A stretch of 64,000 nucleotides of DNA from a virus. Made by a program: the position numbers and the translations under genes. The notes beneath the pieces were generated by a model that did no database searches, was not told the origin of the DNA, and saw only the letters and a list, made by a program, of their open reading frames with translations. Location: IMG/VR virus record IMGVR_UViG_3300017991_000005, positions 1 to 64,000 of that record, one strand, 5' to 3'. Below are positions 36,492 through 45,306 of the stretch, piece by piece. Each line of letters opens with the position of its first letter. Positions within the stretch are counted from its first letter, which is position 1.

Positions 36492-39400
36492 CTATCTCTC
36501 CTCGTCGAGGGCCGCCTCCACGTTGCCGAGGGCGATCTCCACGCCCATGAGGCGCTGGAGGGCATCGGCGAAGGGCTTGCCCTGCCGGAGGAGCTGGGCT
36601 ACTTCCGTGAACTCCGTGGCGAGGGTCAGGAAAGCGTCCTTCGGAGCGTCGCGGAGGGACTGGGCCTCCCGCACCGCATCCTCCGCCGCCGAGTCGGCCA
36701 CGGCCGTGATGCTCTGGACGTACTGCTTGGACTTGAGCATGGTCCCGATGCGGTCGATGGCGTCGCGCCACCTGGACACGTCCACCGGCTCCTCATCGTA
36801 CCACGCCTCCCCGTAGAGGTCCGCCAGGGACAGGAAGGACTCCTGCCGGGCCCGCATGGTCCTCGGCTGGTCGTACCGGGTCAGGAGGTAGGCCACGGCC
36901 GCCGTAACCTTGGCCGGGTCCATCCCGCTGTGCATCTTGAGAATCTTGTCGATGGGCATCCCGTAGGCGAAGTAGTCCCGCGCCACGAGCCACGCCTCGT
37001 CGTAGGGCAGCCCGGCTTTCCGGGCGGCGAAGGTGATCTGCCGCTTGCTGGGAAAGGCCGTGCGGCCCCGCTTGTGAGGGACCCCCTTGGGCAGGCCGCC
37101 GGTGTACCCCCACGGGGGCATCTTCTCTTCGAGCCGCTTGACGGCCGCGTCCAGGTCCGTCCGCTCGAAGAAGATGTAATACTCCCTGGGGATGTACTTC
37201 TTCCAGCGACGGAAGAACGCCTTGGGGTCCCGAACGAGGTCCCGGTAGAGAGTCTCGTCGTCCGCCCCGGCGTCCGACGCCACCGCCGCCACGATGTCGA
37301 AAGCGATTTCCATGTCGTCCTTGGCTTCGACGAAAACGCCCTCAGACGTGTTCTTGACGGCCGGGAGCATCTGCGTCCGGAACCACTTGACGATGTAGTC
37401 TTGGATGGCACCGGGGGCAGCCGTCCGCTTCCGGAGGAAGGGATAGGGCTTGCGGGCCCGCAGCCCGGCCTCGGCCTCGACCTTCGCCGTGTCCGCGCCA
37501 CCCTTCATGAATCCCCACACGTGGATGATCGTGTAGGTCGGGTCATTGTGGACGATCCCGTTCGGGGGGTTCGGGTCCGCGTGGTAGAAGATTGCCACCG
37601 AGGAGGTCCTGGGATCGAACCGATGATCCGCCTGGACCTTGACGATCTGGGGAGCGGGCACCACCGAATCGAGCTTCTTCTGGAGCTCCACGGCGAACTT
37701 GTCCGCCGCGTCGCTCGTCCCCGTGTCCGAGATGCTTCCGACGAACTCGTCGATGACCTCGGCGTCCCCAGCGAAGTGCTCCGCGAGGGTGGCCCGGAGC
37801 GCCTGTAGGCGCCCCGCGTCGAGGGAGGCGCCCACCCTGTCCTCGTGGTAGAGGACGGCCCCCGGCTTCGAGGAGATGACCTCCGCGTCGCCCCAGGGCA
37901 TGGTCTCGACGTAGCCGTCCGTAGTGATGCGCTTCTGGTTCTCGTCCGTGGCGTCCTCCCACTGCTCGTTCCCGCGCAGGGGATACACCCGGTCAGCCGC
38001 GAGCATGGCGTCCGAGACGGTCAGGTAAGGGCCCATGACCGTGGCGGCCTTGCCGCCCTTGTAGTAGACGACACCCACGTTCTCCTGGACGCTCTCGGCC
38101 GGGGCGGGGGCGCCGCCCTTGGCCGCCTTGAGATCGGCCTCCATCTTCGCCAGGGCTTCGTAGTAGTTCGGGAACTCGGTGAGATGATCGAGGGCGATCT
38201 TCCGGGCTATCTCCTTGTTTCCGGTGTGCTCGTACTCCACCGCGACGCCCTTGTCGATGGCAGCTTGCTCGATGCCCGCCGGGACCTGTCCCTTGCTCTT
38301 GCCTCCGGTGAGCATCTCCACGAACCGCTTGGCGAGGTCGTAGGCGGCCGCCTCGGCCTTGTGCACGTTGAGCCCCTGGGATTCCGCCCAGGCATGGAAC
38401 TCGTCGTCGCACGGATCGGCTTCGCCCTGGAGCCATGCGAAGACTTTGGGCACGATGCTTGCACGCTCCTCCGGGGTCAGCTTGTCTTCTTCGTCCTCCG
38501 TGAGCCGGTGCGCCCGTGTGAGGAGCCACGCGCCGTACGCCGGGGCGGAGTCTCCCATCGGGACGAAGAAGGTGTTCCCCTCGCCGAGGAGGCCCTCGAT
38601 CTCGGACCCGGAGAGCCCGGCGAACTCGGCGATGCAGTGGCCGATGAACTTGGGCATGCGCGAAGCCGCGACGGCCTGGGCCTGGGCGAGGTCGCTCATG
38701 GTCCTCCCGCCGGTCCGCTTGAGCGTGTCGATGACCGCCTTGCCCACCGGGTTCTTCACGGGCTTGCCCACGAGCTTGAGGGCTTTCTTCCGGAGCTGCA
38801 TGCCGATCTGGTCGATCCCGGCCTTGTCGAGGGCTTTGCTATTGTCCACGATGACAAAGTTGTCGCCCCCGAAATACGCCTGGAATTTGCCCATGTTCGA
38901 CTGGACTTCCTGCCAAGCGTTGACCACGACCTCTTCCGGGACGGACCGCTCCCGCTCCAGGTTCCGCTGCTTCGCCACGTCGAGGGTCGTGTTCACGAAG
39001 ACCATGGACGTATCGTAGCCCAGGGCTTTGAGGTTCGAGGCCATGTGGCTGATCTTGTCGTAGTCCCTTCCGGTGCCGTCCACCACGAGGCCCAGCATGC
39101 CGTTGAGCCAGAGGTCCTTCCGGAGGTCGGTGATCTCCTTGGCCCGGCCCCTGGCGCCCATCTGCTTCGCGTATGTGAGATTGTCCTTCGGGTCGATGTT
39201 GAACGGGAGGTCCCGCTTCCGGAGCAGGTACTCGAAGGCGAGGTCGCTGTTCAGGAACTTGAGCCCGGTCCCGGCGAACATCTGATTGGCGATGAAGCTC
39301 TTGCCGGAGCCCGGACCGCCCGCGAGGAACACGGCCTTGAAGATGTAGGGATCATTGATCCCCTCGACGATGGTGTCCCCCACGCGCTCCACGTCCTCGG

Positions 39401-42400
39401 TGAAGTACCCCACGACTTCCACGCGCCCGCTGTCCATCCGGTAGAAGGTCAGGTAGACCGAGCCGTTCGTAACGTCGAGCGGCCAGAAGGGGTCGTTCGT
39501 CATCCGCTGGAGGAACAGGCTCCGTTTCAGGTCCGAGCCGGGTGCGTTCTGGAGGCGGTCCGTGAAGGTCCCGCCGAACTGGTAGCCGATCTTGTCGAGG
39601 GCCTGGGACACCCAGGTAACGGCCTCGCCCGCGCTGCGGAAGTACGTGGTCTTGAGTGCGTCGTGGACGGTCCGCTTGAGGAGGCGCTTGTCTTTGGGGG
39701 TGAGCTTGTAGACCTTGGGCCGCTCCTTCGGGTCCGCCGGAAGGACAAACTCGTCCGCCTCGGCGAGGCTCTCGCTCACGAGGCCCATGTCCAGGGGGAA
39801 GGGGCCGTCGTCGATGTCCCAGTTCGTCGAGCCGGACCTCGGCTTCGGAAGGGTCATGTCGAAGCCCTTCTTCCACTGGCCCACCGGTTCGAGGAGGGCG
39901 GCCGTGATGAGCCGACTGCCCACCCCGGTGATCCGCGCCCGCGCCCGGTTGCCCCGGCCCCACCGCGCCTCGATCTCGTCGCCGACTTTGAGGGTTTTCA
40001 CCCAGGCGTAGTATTTCGGGATATTGATCCCCTCCCCCAGGGACTCGCCGACGGTCTCGCGGTAGAAAGCCCGCACGAGCCACCCGACCACTTCACGGTT
40101 GTTCACCTGGGTCACGTAGTCGCCGTGCTTGACTTCGACGATGGCGAAACGCCGGGCGTTGCGCCTGCCGCTTTCGGGAACGGCCACGTACTTCGAGTCC
40201 TTCACCCGGAGGACCTCGACCCGCGTTCCGCCGTCCGGCGCGTTCACGGTCTGCCACGTGGGCTGGTTCGCCACCACGAAGTCGTGGGGGAGCCTCGGCC
40301 CCTCCGTCGCCTCGTCCATTCCCTTCCTGCCGAAGGGGCTGTCCGCGACCGCGTACTTGTACCCCTTCCTGGCGTCGCCCCCGGCCCGCTTCCAGTATTT
40401 CCCGGACACGTCCTGGAGGCTTCGGATGATCCCGGCCTCGTCCGTGGTGCCCTTGACCTGGAGCAGGATGTCGTCGCCCCGGTCGCGCAAGACCTTCACC
40501 TCGACGCCGGGGTGGGACACCTTGATGTCCCCGGCGATGTCCTTCCCGCTCCGCGCCTCGCGCAGGGCGATCTCAAGGGCGGCTTCGGCCATGCCGAGGG
40601 CGTAGCGGACCGCCGCCTCCTTCTGCCGGTCCCCCCTTTGCAGCGCCACGCGCAGCTCTTCCCGGAGGCGCCCGATCTCGCGGCGCTCGTACTCGACGGC
40701 GCTCCCGACGCTCTCGAACGCCTTGACGGCCTGATCGAACATCCGCTTCGCCATGTGCTTCGGCGCTTCCCACCGCCCGATCCGGTAGCCGGTGTCGATG
40801 TCGATCACCGCGCTGACCGGCGCACGCCACAGCTCGCCCCGCGCATCGAGGTAGAACTCGTAAGGCTCCGGCGAATGGGCGCCCTTGAGAAAGGCGAGGT
40901 GCCCTCTGCTTTTCGGCCAGGGACCCGTTACCTTGGCCTCGTCCAGGCCCTCCGTGCGGCCGGGTCGCACGGTGATCGAGCCGTACGGCGTGTATCCCGC
41001 CATCCGGATGAGCCCCTCAATTTCCGTCTCGATCTTCTTGGCGATCTTCGGACTGAGCCCCGTGCCGGAGATGGTGGGGCGCTGCACGCCGCCGTGCTTC
41101 GGCTGCGTGTAGTACATGATGCAGGCGGCGGCGAAATCCTCGTACTCGCCGAAGCGGCTCCGCACGGTGTCCAGGTAGTCGTCCATGGCCTTTTGCAGAC
41201 GGCGGGGAAGGGCCTCGTCCAGGACGGACTCCCACGTGAGCGCCACGATCTTCCCCTGCCCGTACTGGACGAGGCGCTCCACTTCTTCCTTCGGGATGTC
41301 GATCTCATACCGCGCCAGGACGCCGCCCTCCGGGGCGAAGGAAGTCCCCCAAAGCTTGTGGCTCCTGCTCCCGAACCGTGTCGTCAGCTCCCGCGAGAAA
41401 CTGGACTGGGTTCCCCCCGACGAGAACTTGATGAGGTACTTCTGCATGCCCTCGCCCAGGGACTCGTTCTTCCTGTCCCCCTTGAAGATCGTCCCGTTGC
41501 CGCCCTGATTCTTGATGTCGTCGAGGAACCTCTCGGCTTCCTTCTTCCCGGACACCACCGCCAGCATGACCGGGCCCTGGCGCTTCCAGGCGTACATCAC
41601 CGTGTAGGGGTCCTTGGACTTGAGGAACCCGATGTCCATCACCTCCTTCGCTTCCACCCGATCCCGCCGCCGGATGGGGGCGTCCATCGACACCACGAGA
41701 ACGCCCACGTCCGGGGAGATACGCTCGACCCACTTGTCGTACTCCCCGACAGCCCGCCTCGCGGCCCCCATATCCACCTGATCGAAAGGCTTGTCCCAGT
41801 CCACCTTGCCCAGCGTCACCTTCGCCAGCTCCACGAAGTCCCTCACGAACTTGATAGGGAGCTGCACCCGCCGGATGAGTGTCCCGCTCGGCCCGTGCAG
41901 GATGGTCAGATAGTTGAAGGCCCCCTGCTTCTTCACCCGGAAGATGAGACCGGGCGCGGGCTCGTAGTCGGTGGTGGTGGCCTCCCCCAGACGCTCCACC
42001 GCGATGCGCCCGTGCACCACGTCCTGGGCCCACTCGTCGAAGGCCACCAGTCCCTTGCGCTCCAGGTACGCCTCCATCGTCTCGTCGAAGTCGCGCCCCA
42101 GGGCGAGGGAACCCAGGTAGCGGCGCAGTCTTTCCACGCCCCTGCTCCCCGTCTTCTTGATGATACCGGTCCAGCGGGCGATCTCCTCCCTGCTCCTGTC
42201 CGCCTCACCCAGGGACTCGCCGTGGGGTGTCGCGCCTGCGATTCGCATGAGGGACTTCAATTCCTGTTCGATCTTCGCGCACGTGGCGGGGTCCAGGCCG
42301 GGGGCACGCGGGGTGGGCTTCTTCACGTCGCGGACCCCGGTGCGCCCCTGGGTGTAGTAGGCCACGAGGGAGTCCAGGTAGTAGCCGTACTGCTCGCCGT

Positions 42401-44528
42401 CGCGCTGCTCCACGACCTCCCGGAAGTCTTCCAGGGCTTTGCGAAGACGACGGTTTGCGATACGGGGGTACTCGAAGAACGCCTCCCGGACCGCGCCCTC
42501 CCAGACCTTGCCCCGGTGCGTCTTGGCGAGGTCCTCGATCTCGCCACGGAGACCCGCCGCCTCCGGGGGGAGCTCCACCGACCGCGTGAAAGCGTCCTTA
42601 CGGTAGATGCCCGCCAAGTCGTAGCCCGCGATGATCTTCTCGACCGCCGCCTCGAACCGCCCCGCATCCGCCGAGGAGTCGAACCGGAAGACACCCACGG
42701 CACCACCCTTGAGCGGACCGAACCGCGTGGTCTCCCACTCGCGCAGAACGGCCTCCATGGGCTGGGCCCCCAGGCGGTGGCGCTGGAGAAGACCGCCCAG
42801 GGTCTTGGCGTCGCCGGTCGTGACGATGAGGAACTTCCCGCTCGGATCGGCGTACACCCCCATGCCCGCGTCCTTCGCCTGCACCTTGAACATGGCCCCC
42901 GCCTGCTTGTCGCTCGCCGGGATGTCCACCCTGTACTTGCCCTCACCCAGACCCTCGTAGGCCGCCCGCACCCCCTTCGCGGCGTACACCACCTTGATCC
43001 CTTCGAGGTCCCGCCCCGCCGACCGTGCCGCTCGCCTCACCTCCTGTTCCGTGGGGAAATAGAGGTCCTCGTCCTGGGGCTCGAAGATCGAAAGGTAGTA
43101 CCCCGTCCCCGTCTTCTTCACGGGACCGAAAGAATCGAACTCCCCCAGGTCCCCGAAATGCCGGTTGAACACGAGCTCCACGTCGCCGAGCCGCTGCCGG
43201 TCCGTCGAGGCCACATGGATGAATCCCGTCTTCGGCCAGAACTCGATGAGGTCCGGCTGGTCCACCGCCTCGGAAATTTCCCCGTGCGGAGAAAATTCCC
43301 CGTGCGGAGACATATCCGCCATCCCGGTCGGTCCCAGGGGGTCGGGGCCACCCCGGTGGGGGGTGCTTGACGGACCTTCGATGAGGCTCCCGGCGGGCGC
43401 CACGCGGGCCCCCTGGGACCGGCTGTCGAGGGCCCACAGCACCATGTCACCGAAGAAGTAGTCCAGGCCGTCCTCGAACAGGCGCGGGGCGAACCCCTGG
43501 GACCGGCCACGGAGCGATTCCCGGTTGTAGTCGCCGAGGGCCCGGTGGTATCGGGCGCCCTGGCTCGACTGGTGCCACTTCTTGGCGGCGGCGATCCGAC
43601 GGGCGAGCCCCCGGCGCCCCACGCGCCTCGCGGCGACCTGCTTCTCCTTCTGCTTGGGCTGCCGGTCCCTCGCGGCCTTGCCCCCGACCTGGAAGCGGAA
43701 CCCGCCGACCACTCGACGCGCACTCCCCGGCCTGCCTCCCGTTCTCGTGGTGCCGCCCCGGCGCTGGCGCACACTGGCGGGCGTGGAATAGCTGTACTCC
43801 CAGAGGGGACGACTGTCGCTACCGACAGTCAGCCGATTCAGGTGATCGAGGACACTCCGGCGCGGGTCGAAGCCGAGGTAGCGTTCCGGGTCCGTGGTCT
43901 TCCAGAGCGTGATGGCCTCGTCGGTCACGTCGGCGATGATGATCCCGTCCGGCTCGAAGCGATAGAGGTAGGAACACCCCAGGCCGACCGGCTCCTCGAA
44001 GAGCTGGAAGAGCTTGTCCTCCAGGCCAGGGGCGAAGGGGAAGATGACGGCGCGGCTGTTCATCTCGTGGGCGTGTTGCGGCCCGGCGGTAGCGGACTGG
44101 GCGCCTGCGATCCAGTCCATGATCGTGGGCGACTCGCTCTTGAGCGTAAGCGCGTACGCCCGATCCTCGCCCTCGCTCAGGCGGACGATCTCGATGGACG
44201 AGATGTCCTGGGCGCGGACCTGGAGCCACACGTCCTCCTTCCACGACCGGCGCAGCTTGCCCTTCGAGAGATAGAGGGTCTTGTTCGTGCTGGCGTAGTC
44301 CACGATGCCCGTGGCCTTGCGCCCGCCCTTGAGCTGCACGGTGATCTCGTCGCCGGGAAGGAGGTGCTTCCCCTGGACCTCGACGGCCACCCCCGACACG
44401 GGGTCGTAGGGGTGCGGGGACCAGGACCCCGGTCCCAGGGGAGGGGCGCCCTCGTGGAGCGTGCCGCACTGGGCACAGGCGAGGGAAGGTGAACGGGTGG
44501 GAAGACCGCATGCACGGCATCGGTTCAT
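36492..44528 (-). CDS. Giant virion polyprotein 2 (2678 aa) with embedded P-loop kinase
   Basis: One open frame of 2678 codons. The N-terminus is a C4 zinc ribbon (CRACG...CAQCG) followed by L-H-E26/G27. Candidate prohead-protease sites L/I/M-x-E-(A/G) occur after residues 26, 384, 420, 529, 775, 849, 1026, 1197, 1406, 1499, 1590 and 1983, many in the form ESLGEA/G. An 85-residue module is duplicated (about 691-776 and 1107-1198). Residues 1591-1983, bounded by two sites, contain a P-loop kinase (GGPGSGKS, 1737-1744; LGLVVDGTGRDY). The remainder has no recognised family. I infer a polyprotein cut into many pieces in the prohead. AGAGG precedes the ATG. Confidence 0.8.
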   Translation of the reverse strand: MNRCRACGLPTRSPSLACAQCGTLHEGAPPLGPGSWSPHPYDPVSGVAVEVQGKHLLPGDEITVQLKGGRKATGIVDYASTNKTLYLSKGKLRRSWKEDVWLQVRAQDISSIEIVRLSEGEDRAYALTLKSESPTIMDWIAGAQSATAGPQHAHEMNSRAVIFPFAPGLEDKLFQLFEEPVGLGCSYLYRFEPDGIIIADVTDEAITLWKTTDPERYLGFDPRRSVLDHLNRLTVGSDSRPLWEYSYSTPASVRQRRGGTTRTGGRPGSARRVVGGFRFQVGGKAARDRQPKQKEKQVAARRVGRRGLARRIAAAKKWHQSSQGARYHRALGDYNRESLRGRSQGFAPRLFEDGLDYFFGDMVLWALDSRSQGARVAPAGSLIEGPSSTPHRGGPDPLGPTGMADMSPHGEFSPHGEISEAVDQPDLIEFWPKTGFIHVASTDRQRLGDVELVFNRHFGDLGEFDSFGPVKKTGTGYYLSIFEPQDEDLYFPTEQEVRRAARSAGRDLEGIKVVYAAKGVRAAYEGLGEGKYRVDIPASDKQAGAMFKVQAKDAGMGVYADPSGKFLIVTTGDAKTLGGLLQRHRLGAQPMEAVLREWETTRFGPLKGGAVGVFRFDSSADAGRFEAAVEKIIAGYDLAGIYRKDAFTRSVELPPEAAGLRGEIEDLAKTHRGKVWEGAVREAFFEYPRIANRRLRKALEDFREVVEQRDGEQYGYYLDSLVAYYTQGRTGVRDVKKPTPRAPGLDPATCAKIEQELKSLMRIAGATPHGESLGEADRSREEIARWTGIIKKTGSRGVERLRRYLGSLALGRDFDETMEAYLERKGLVAFDEWAQDVVHGRIAVERLGEATTTDYEPAPGLIFRVKKQGAFNYLTILHGPSGTLIRRVQLPIKFVRDFVELAKVTLGKVDWDKPFDQVDMGAARRAVGEYDKWVERISPDVGVLVVSMDAPIRRRDRVEAKEVMDIGFLKSKDPYTVMYAWKRQGPVMLAVVSGKKEAERFLDDIKNQGGNGTIFKGDRKNESLGEGMQKYLIKFSSGGTQSSFSRELTTRFGSRSHKLWGTSFAPEGGVLARYEIDIPKEEVERLVQYGQGKIVALTWESVLDEALPRRLQKAMDDYLDTVRSRFGEYEDFAAACIMYYTQPKHGGVQRPTISGTGLSPKIAKKIETEIEGLIRMAGYTPYGSITVRPGRTEGLDEAKVTGPWPKSRGHLAFLKGAHSPEPYEFYLDARGELWRAPVSAVIDIDTGYRIGRWEAPKHMAKRMFDQAVKAFESVGSAVEYERREIGRLREELRVALQRGDRQKEAAVRYALGMAEAALEIALREARSGKDIAGDIKVSHPGVEVKVLRDRGDDILLQVKGTTDEAGIIRSLQDVSGKYWKRAGGDARKGYKYAVADSPFGRKGMDEATEGPRLPHDFVVANQPTWQTVNAPDGGTRVEVLRVKDSKYVAVPESGRRNARRFAIVEVKHGDYVTQVNNREVVGWLVRAFYRETVGESLGEGINIPKYYAWVKTLKVGDEIEARWGRGNRARARITGVGSRLITAALLEPVGQWKKGFDMTLPKPRSGSTNWDIDDGPFPLDMGLVSESLAEADEFVLPADPKERPKVYKLTPKDKRLLKRTVHDALKTTYFRSAGEAVTWVSQALDKIGYQFGGTFTDRLQNAPGSDLKRSLFLQRMTNDPFWPLDVTNGSVYLTFYRMDSGRVEVVGYFTEDVERVGDTIVEGINDPYIFKAVFLAGGPGSGKSFIANQMFAGTGLKFLNSDLAFEYLLRKRDLPFNIDPKDNLTYAKQMGARGRAKEITDLRKDLWLNGMLGLVVDGTGRDYDKISHMASNLKALGYDTSMVFVNTTLDVAKQRNLERERSVPEEVVVNAWQEVQSNMGKFQAYFGGDNFVIVDNSKALDKAGIDQIGMQLRKKALKLVGKPVKNPVGKAVIDTLKRTGGRTMSDLAQAQAVAASRMPKFIGHCIAEFAGLSGSEIEGLLGEGNTFFVPMGDSAPAYGAWLLTRAHRLTEDEEDKLTPEERASIVPKVFAWLQGEADPCDDEFHAWAESQGLNVHKAEAAAYDLAKRFVEMLTGGKSKGQVPAGIEQAAIDKGVAVEYEHTGNKEIARKIALDHLTEFPNYYEALAKMEADLKAAKGGAPAPAESVQENVGVVYYKGGKAATVMGPYLTVSDAMLAADRVYPLRGNEQWEDATDENQKRITTDGYVETMPWGDAEVISSKPGAVLYHEDRVGASLDAGRLQALRATLAEHFAGDAEVIDEFVGSISDTGTSDAADKFAVELQKKLDSVVPAPQIVKVQADHRFDPRTSSVAIFYHADPNPPNGIVHNDPTYTIIHVWGFMKGGADTAKVEAEAGLRARKPYPFLRKRTAAPGAIQDYIVKWFRTQMLPAVKNTSEGVFVEAKDDMEIAFDIVAAVASDAGADDETLYRDLVRDPKAFFRRWKKYIPREYYIFFERTDLDAAVKRLEEKMPPWGYTGGLPKGVPHKRGRTAFPSKRQITFAARKAGLPYDEAWLVARDYFAYGMPIDKILKMHSGMDPAKVTAAVAYLLTRYDQPRTMRARQESFLSLADLYGEAWYDEEPVDVSRWRDAIDRIGTMLKSKQYVQSITAVADSAAEDAVREAQSLRDAPKDAFLTLATEFTEVAQLLRQGKPFADALQRLMGVEIALGNVEAALDEER
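38580..39758 (-). other. P-loop kinase segment of polyprotein 2
   Basis: Residues 1591-1983 lie between L-A-E1590/A and L-G-E1983/G. The Walker A is GGPGSGKS, followed by FLNSDLAFEYLL (Asp after strand two) and the Walker-B-like LGLVVDGTGRD, then R-rich lid residues (KQRNLERERSVPEE). This resembles zeta-toxin or polynucleotide-kinase P-loop folds. If released, it would be a protein of about 43 kDa. Confidence 0.6.
40935..41210 (-). repeat. Shared module, second copy in polyprotein 2
   Basis: Residues 1107-1198 (LQKAMDDYLDTV...IMYYTQPKHG...KKIETEIEGLIRMAGYTPYG...GLDEA) align with residues 691-776 of the same protein, ending again at an L-x-E-A motif. Confidence 0.75.
42201..42458 (-). repeat. 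Shared module, first copy in polyprotein 2
   Basis: Residues 691-776 (LRKALEDFREVV...LVAYYTQGRTG...AKIEQELKSLMRIAGATPHGESLGEA). YYTQ, the basic loop, the I-E-x-E helix and the (I/M)RIAG-x-TP(H/Y)G end are shared with the second copy. Confidence 0.75.
43812..43829. promoter_or_regulatory. 18-nt palindrome, perfect copy inside polyprotein 2
   Basis: ACTGTCGCTACCGACAGT, encoding T-V-G-S-D-S on the minus strand, the same peptide as the copy in the 3.4-kb gene. Confidence 0.6.
44145..44158 (+). promoter_or_regulatory. 14-mer CGTAAGCGCGTACG, copy in plus orientation
   Basis: An exact 14-mer, the only copy in this orientation. It lies inside the 5' part of polyprotein 2 (encoding A-Y-A-L-T). Confidence 0.5.
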
Positions 44529-44646
44529 GGCGCAACCTCTCGAACGGTGTTCCAGTCAGTCGCCGTCGGTCCCAGTAGTCCTGGGCCGCTCGGTTGTCGC
44601 TCCGGGGGGCACAGTGGCCGGTGGCCGCGCCCCGCAGCTCGTCCTC

Positions 44647-44675
44647 ATTCTGCCCCCGGTCCCAGGGGTCGTCAA
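44647..44675 (-). promoter_or_regulatory. Sigma-70-like promoter for polyprotein 2
   Basis: The minus strand has TTGACG (44670-44675), a 17-nt spacer and CAGAAT (44647-44652). A perfect 18-nt palindrome lies 14 bp upstream of the -35 box, and a CGGTCCCAGGG copy occupies the spacer. Confidence 0.5.
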
Positions 44676-44688
44676 GGGAAATCCCACG

Positions 44689-44706
44689 ACTGTCGCTACC
44701 GACAGT
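44689..44706. promoter_or_regulatory. 18-nt palindrome, perfect copy, upstream of promoter
   Basis: ACTGTCGCTACCGACAGT, just upstream of the predicted -35 box for polyprotein 2, where an activator or repressor would bind. Confidence 0.75.
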
Positions 44707-44767
44707 GGGGCACCCCGCCGAACCCGCAGTGCGCCAGCCGCCCCGCGCCCGGTCCCAGGGCCCGCTG

Positions 44768-44785
44768 ACTGTCGCTACCGACAGT
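44768..44785. promoter_or_regulatory. 18-nt palindrome, perfect copy
   Basis: ACTGTCGCTACCGACAGT, 79 bp from the neighbouring copy in the same non-coding region. Confidence 0.75.
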
Positions 44786-44875
44786 GGACGATACCGCGAG
44801 GGTGCCCCCCGTAAACGCGGTCCCAGGGGCCCCTGCGGCCGTCCGCGTGGGGTGCGCGAACTGCGGGTTGGGACT

Positions 44876-44957
44876 GGGCTGAGGGGTCTTTCCCCTGGGT
44901 CGTGATACGCTCTGCTACATCCGAGCATCTCATGATCGGGTGCATGGTTTCCCACCC
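44876..44957. repeat. Direct repeat, unit A
   Basis: An 82-bp unit sharing GGG.TGAGGG, TTTCC.C.GGT, GAT.CGCTCTGCT, CATGATC and TGGTTTC with the unit at 44985, 109 bp away. Confidence 0.6.
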
Positions 44958-44984
44958 GTAGCGGGGAGTACCGGGGTAGGGGCG

Positions 44985-45067
44985 GGGTTGAGGGACCTTT
45001 TCCACGGGTCTCGATGCGCTCTGCTGTGTCATGTGGGGGGCATGATCCGTGTGCTGGTTTCGGTGGG
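44985..45067. repeat. Direct repeat, unit B
   Basis: The diverged second copy of the 82-bp unit. The best conserved core is CGCTCTGCT, which reads AGCAGAGCG on the minus strand. Confidence 0.6.
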
Positions 45068-45216
45068 GGTGGGGATGGTATCTCGGGCACGAGCGCGTGC
45101 GCGGGGGGAGGAGTATCTTCCGGGGGTTCTCTGGGCGGATTCTGTGGGTCCTCTGTCCAGGTATGGTGGGGCGCTCTGGGGGTATGGTTTGAGTGATGGG
45201 AGTGGGGCGCACGGTA

Positions 45217-45245
45217 GGGGGTTCCGGGGGCTCTGGGGGTGGGGG
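45217..45245 (+). other. G-quadruplex-forming sequence
   Basis: Four runs of five G separated by loops of 4, 4 and 1 bases on the plus strand. This matches the canonical quadruplex pattern, and more G-runs flank it. Confidence 0.6.
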
Positions 45246-45306
45246 CGCACAGGGAGGGTGCACTTGGGCATGCACAGGGCGGTGGGCGGTGCGGGGGCGG
45301 TGGGCC

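Larger units (their letters stand above)
43329..44828. repeat. Cluster of seven CGGTCCCAGGG elements
   Basis: Exact 11-mers occur at 43329-43339, 43411-43421 (reverse), 43495-43505 (reverse), 44430-44440, 44657-44667, 44750-44760 and 44818-44828, with a partial copy at 44567. They fall in both orientations and different reading frames of the polyprotein 2 start as well as in the non-coding region. One copy fills the spacer of the predicted promoter at 44.65 kb. They look like binding sites. Confidence 0.65.

Noticed and set aside
34104-37808. A 1234-codon open frame on the plus strand
   Set aside because: Antisense to the 872- and 2678-residue genes. No ribosome site or protein-like pattern.
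37845-43370. An 1841-codon open frame on the plus strand
   Set aside because: It lies entirely antisense to the 2678-residue gene. GC-rich codon bias leaves few stops on the opposite strand, and the translation is Val/Leu/Arg/Gly/Asp-rich with no domain.
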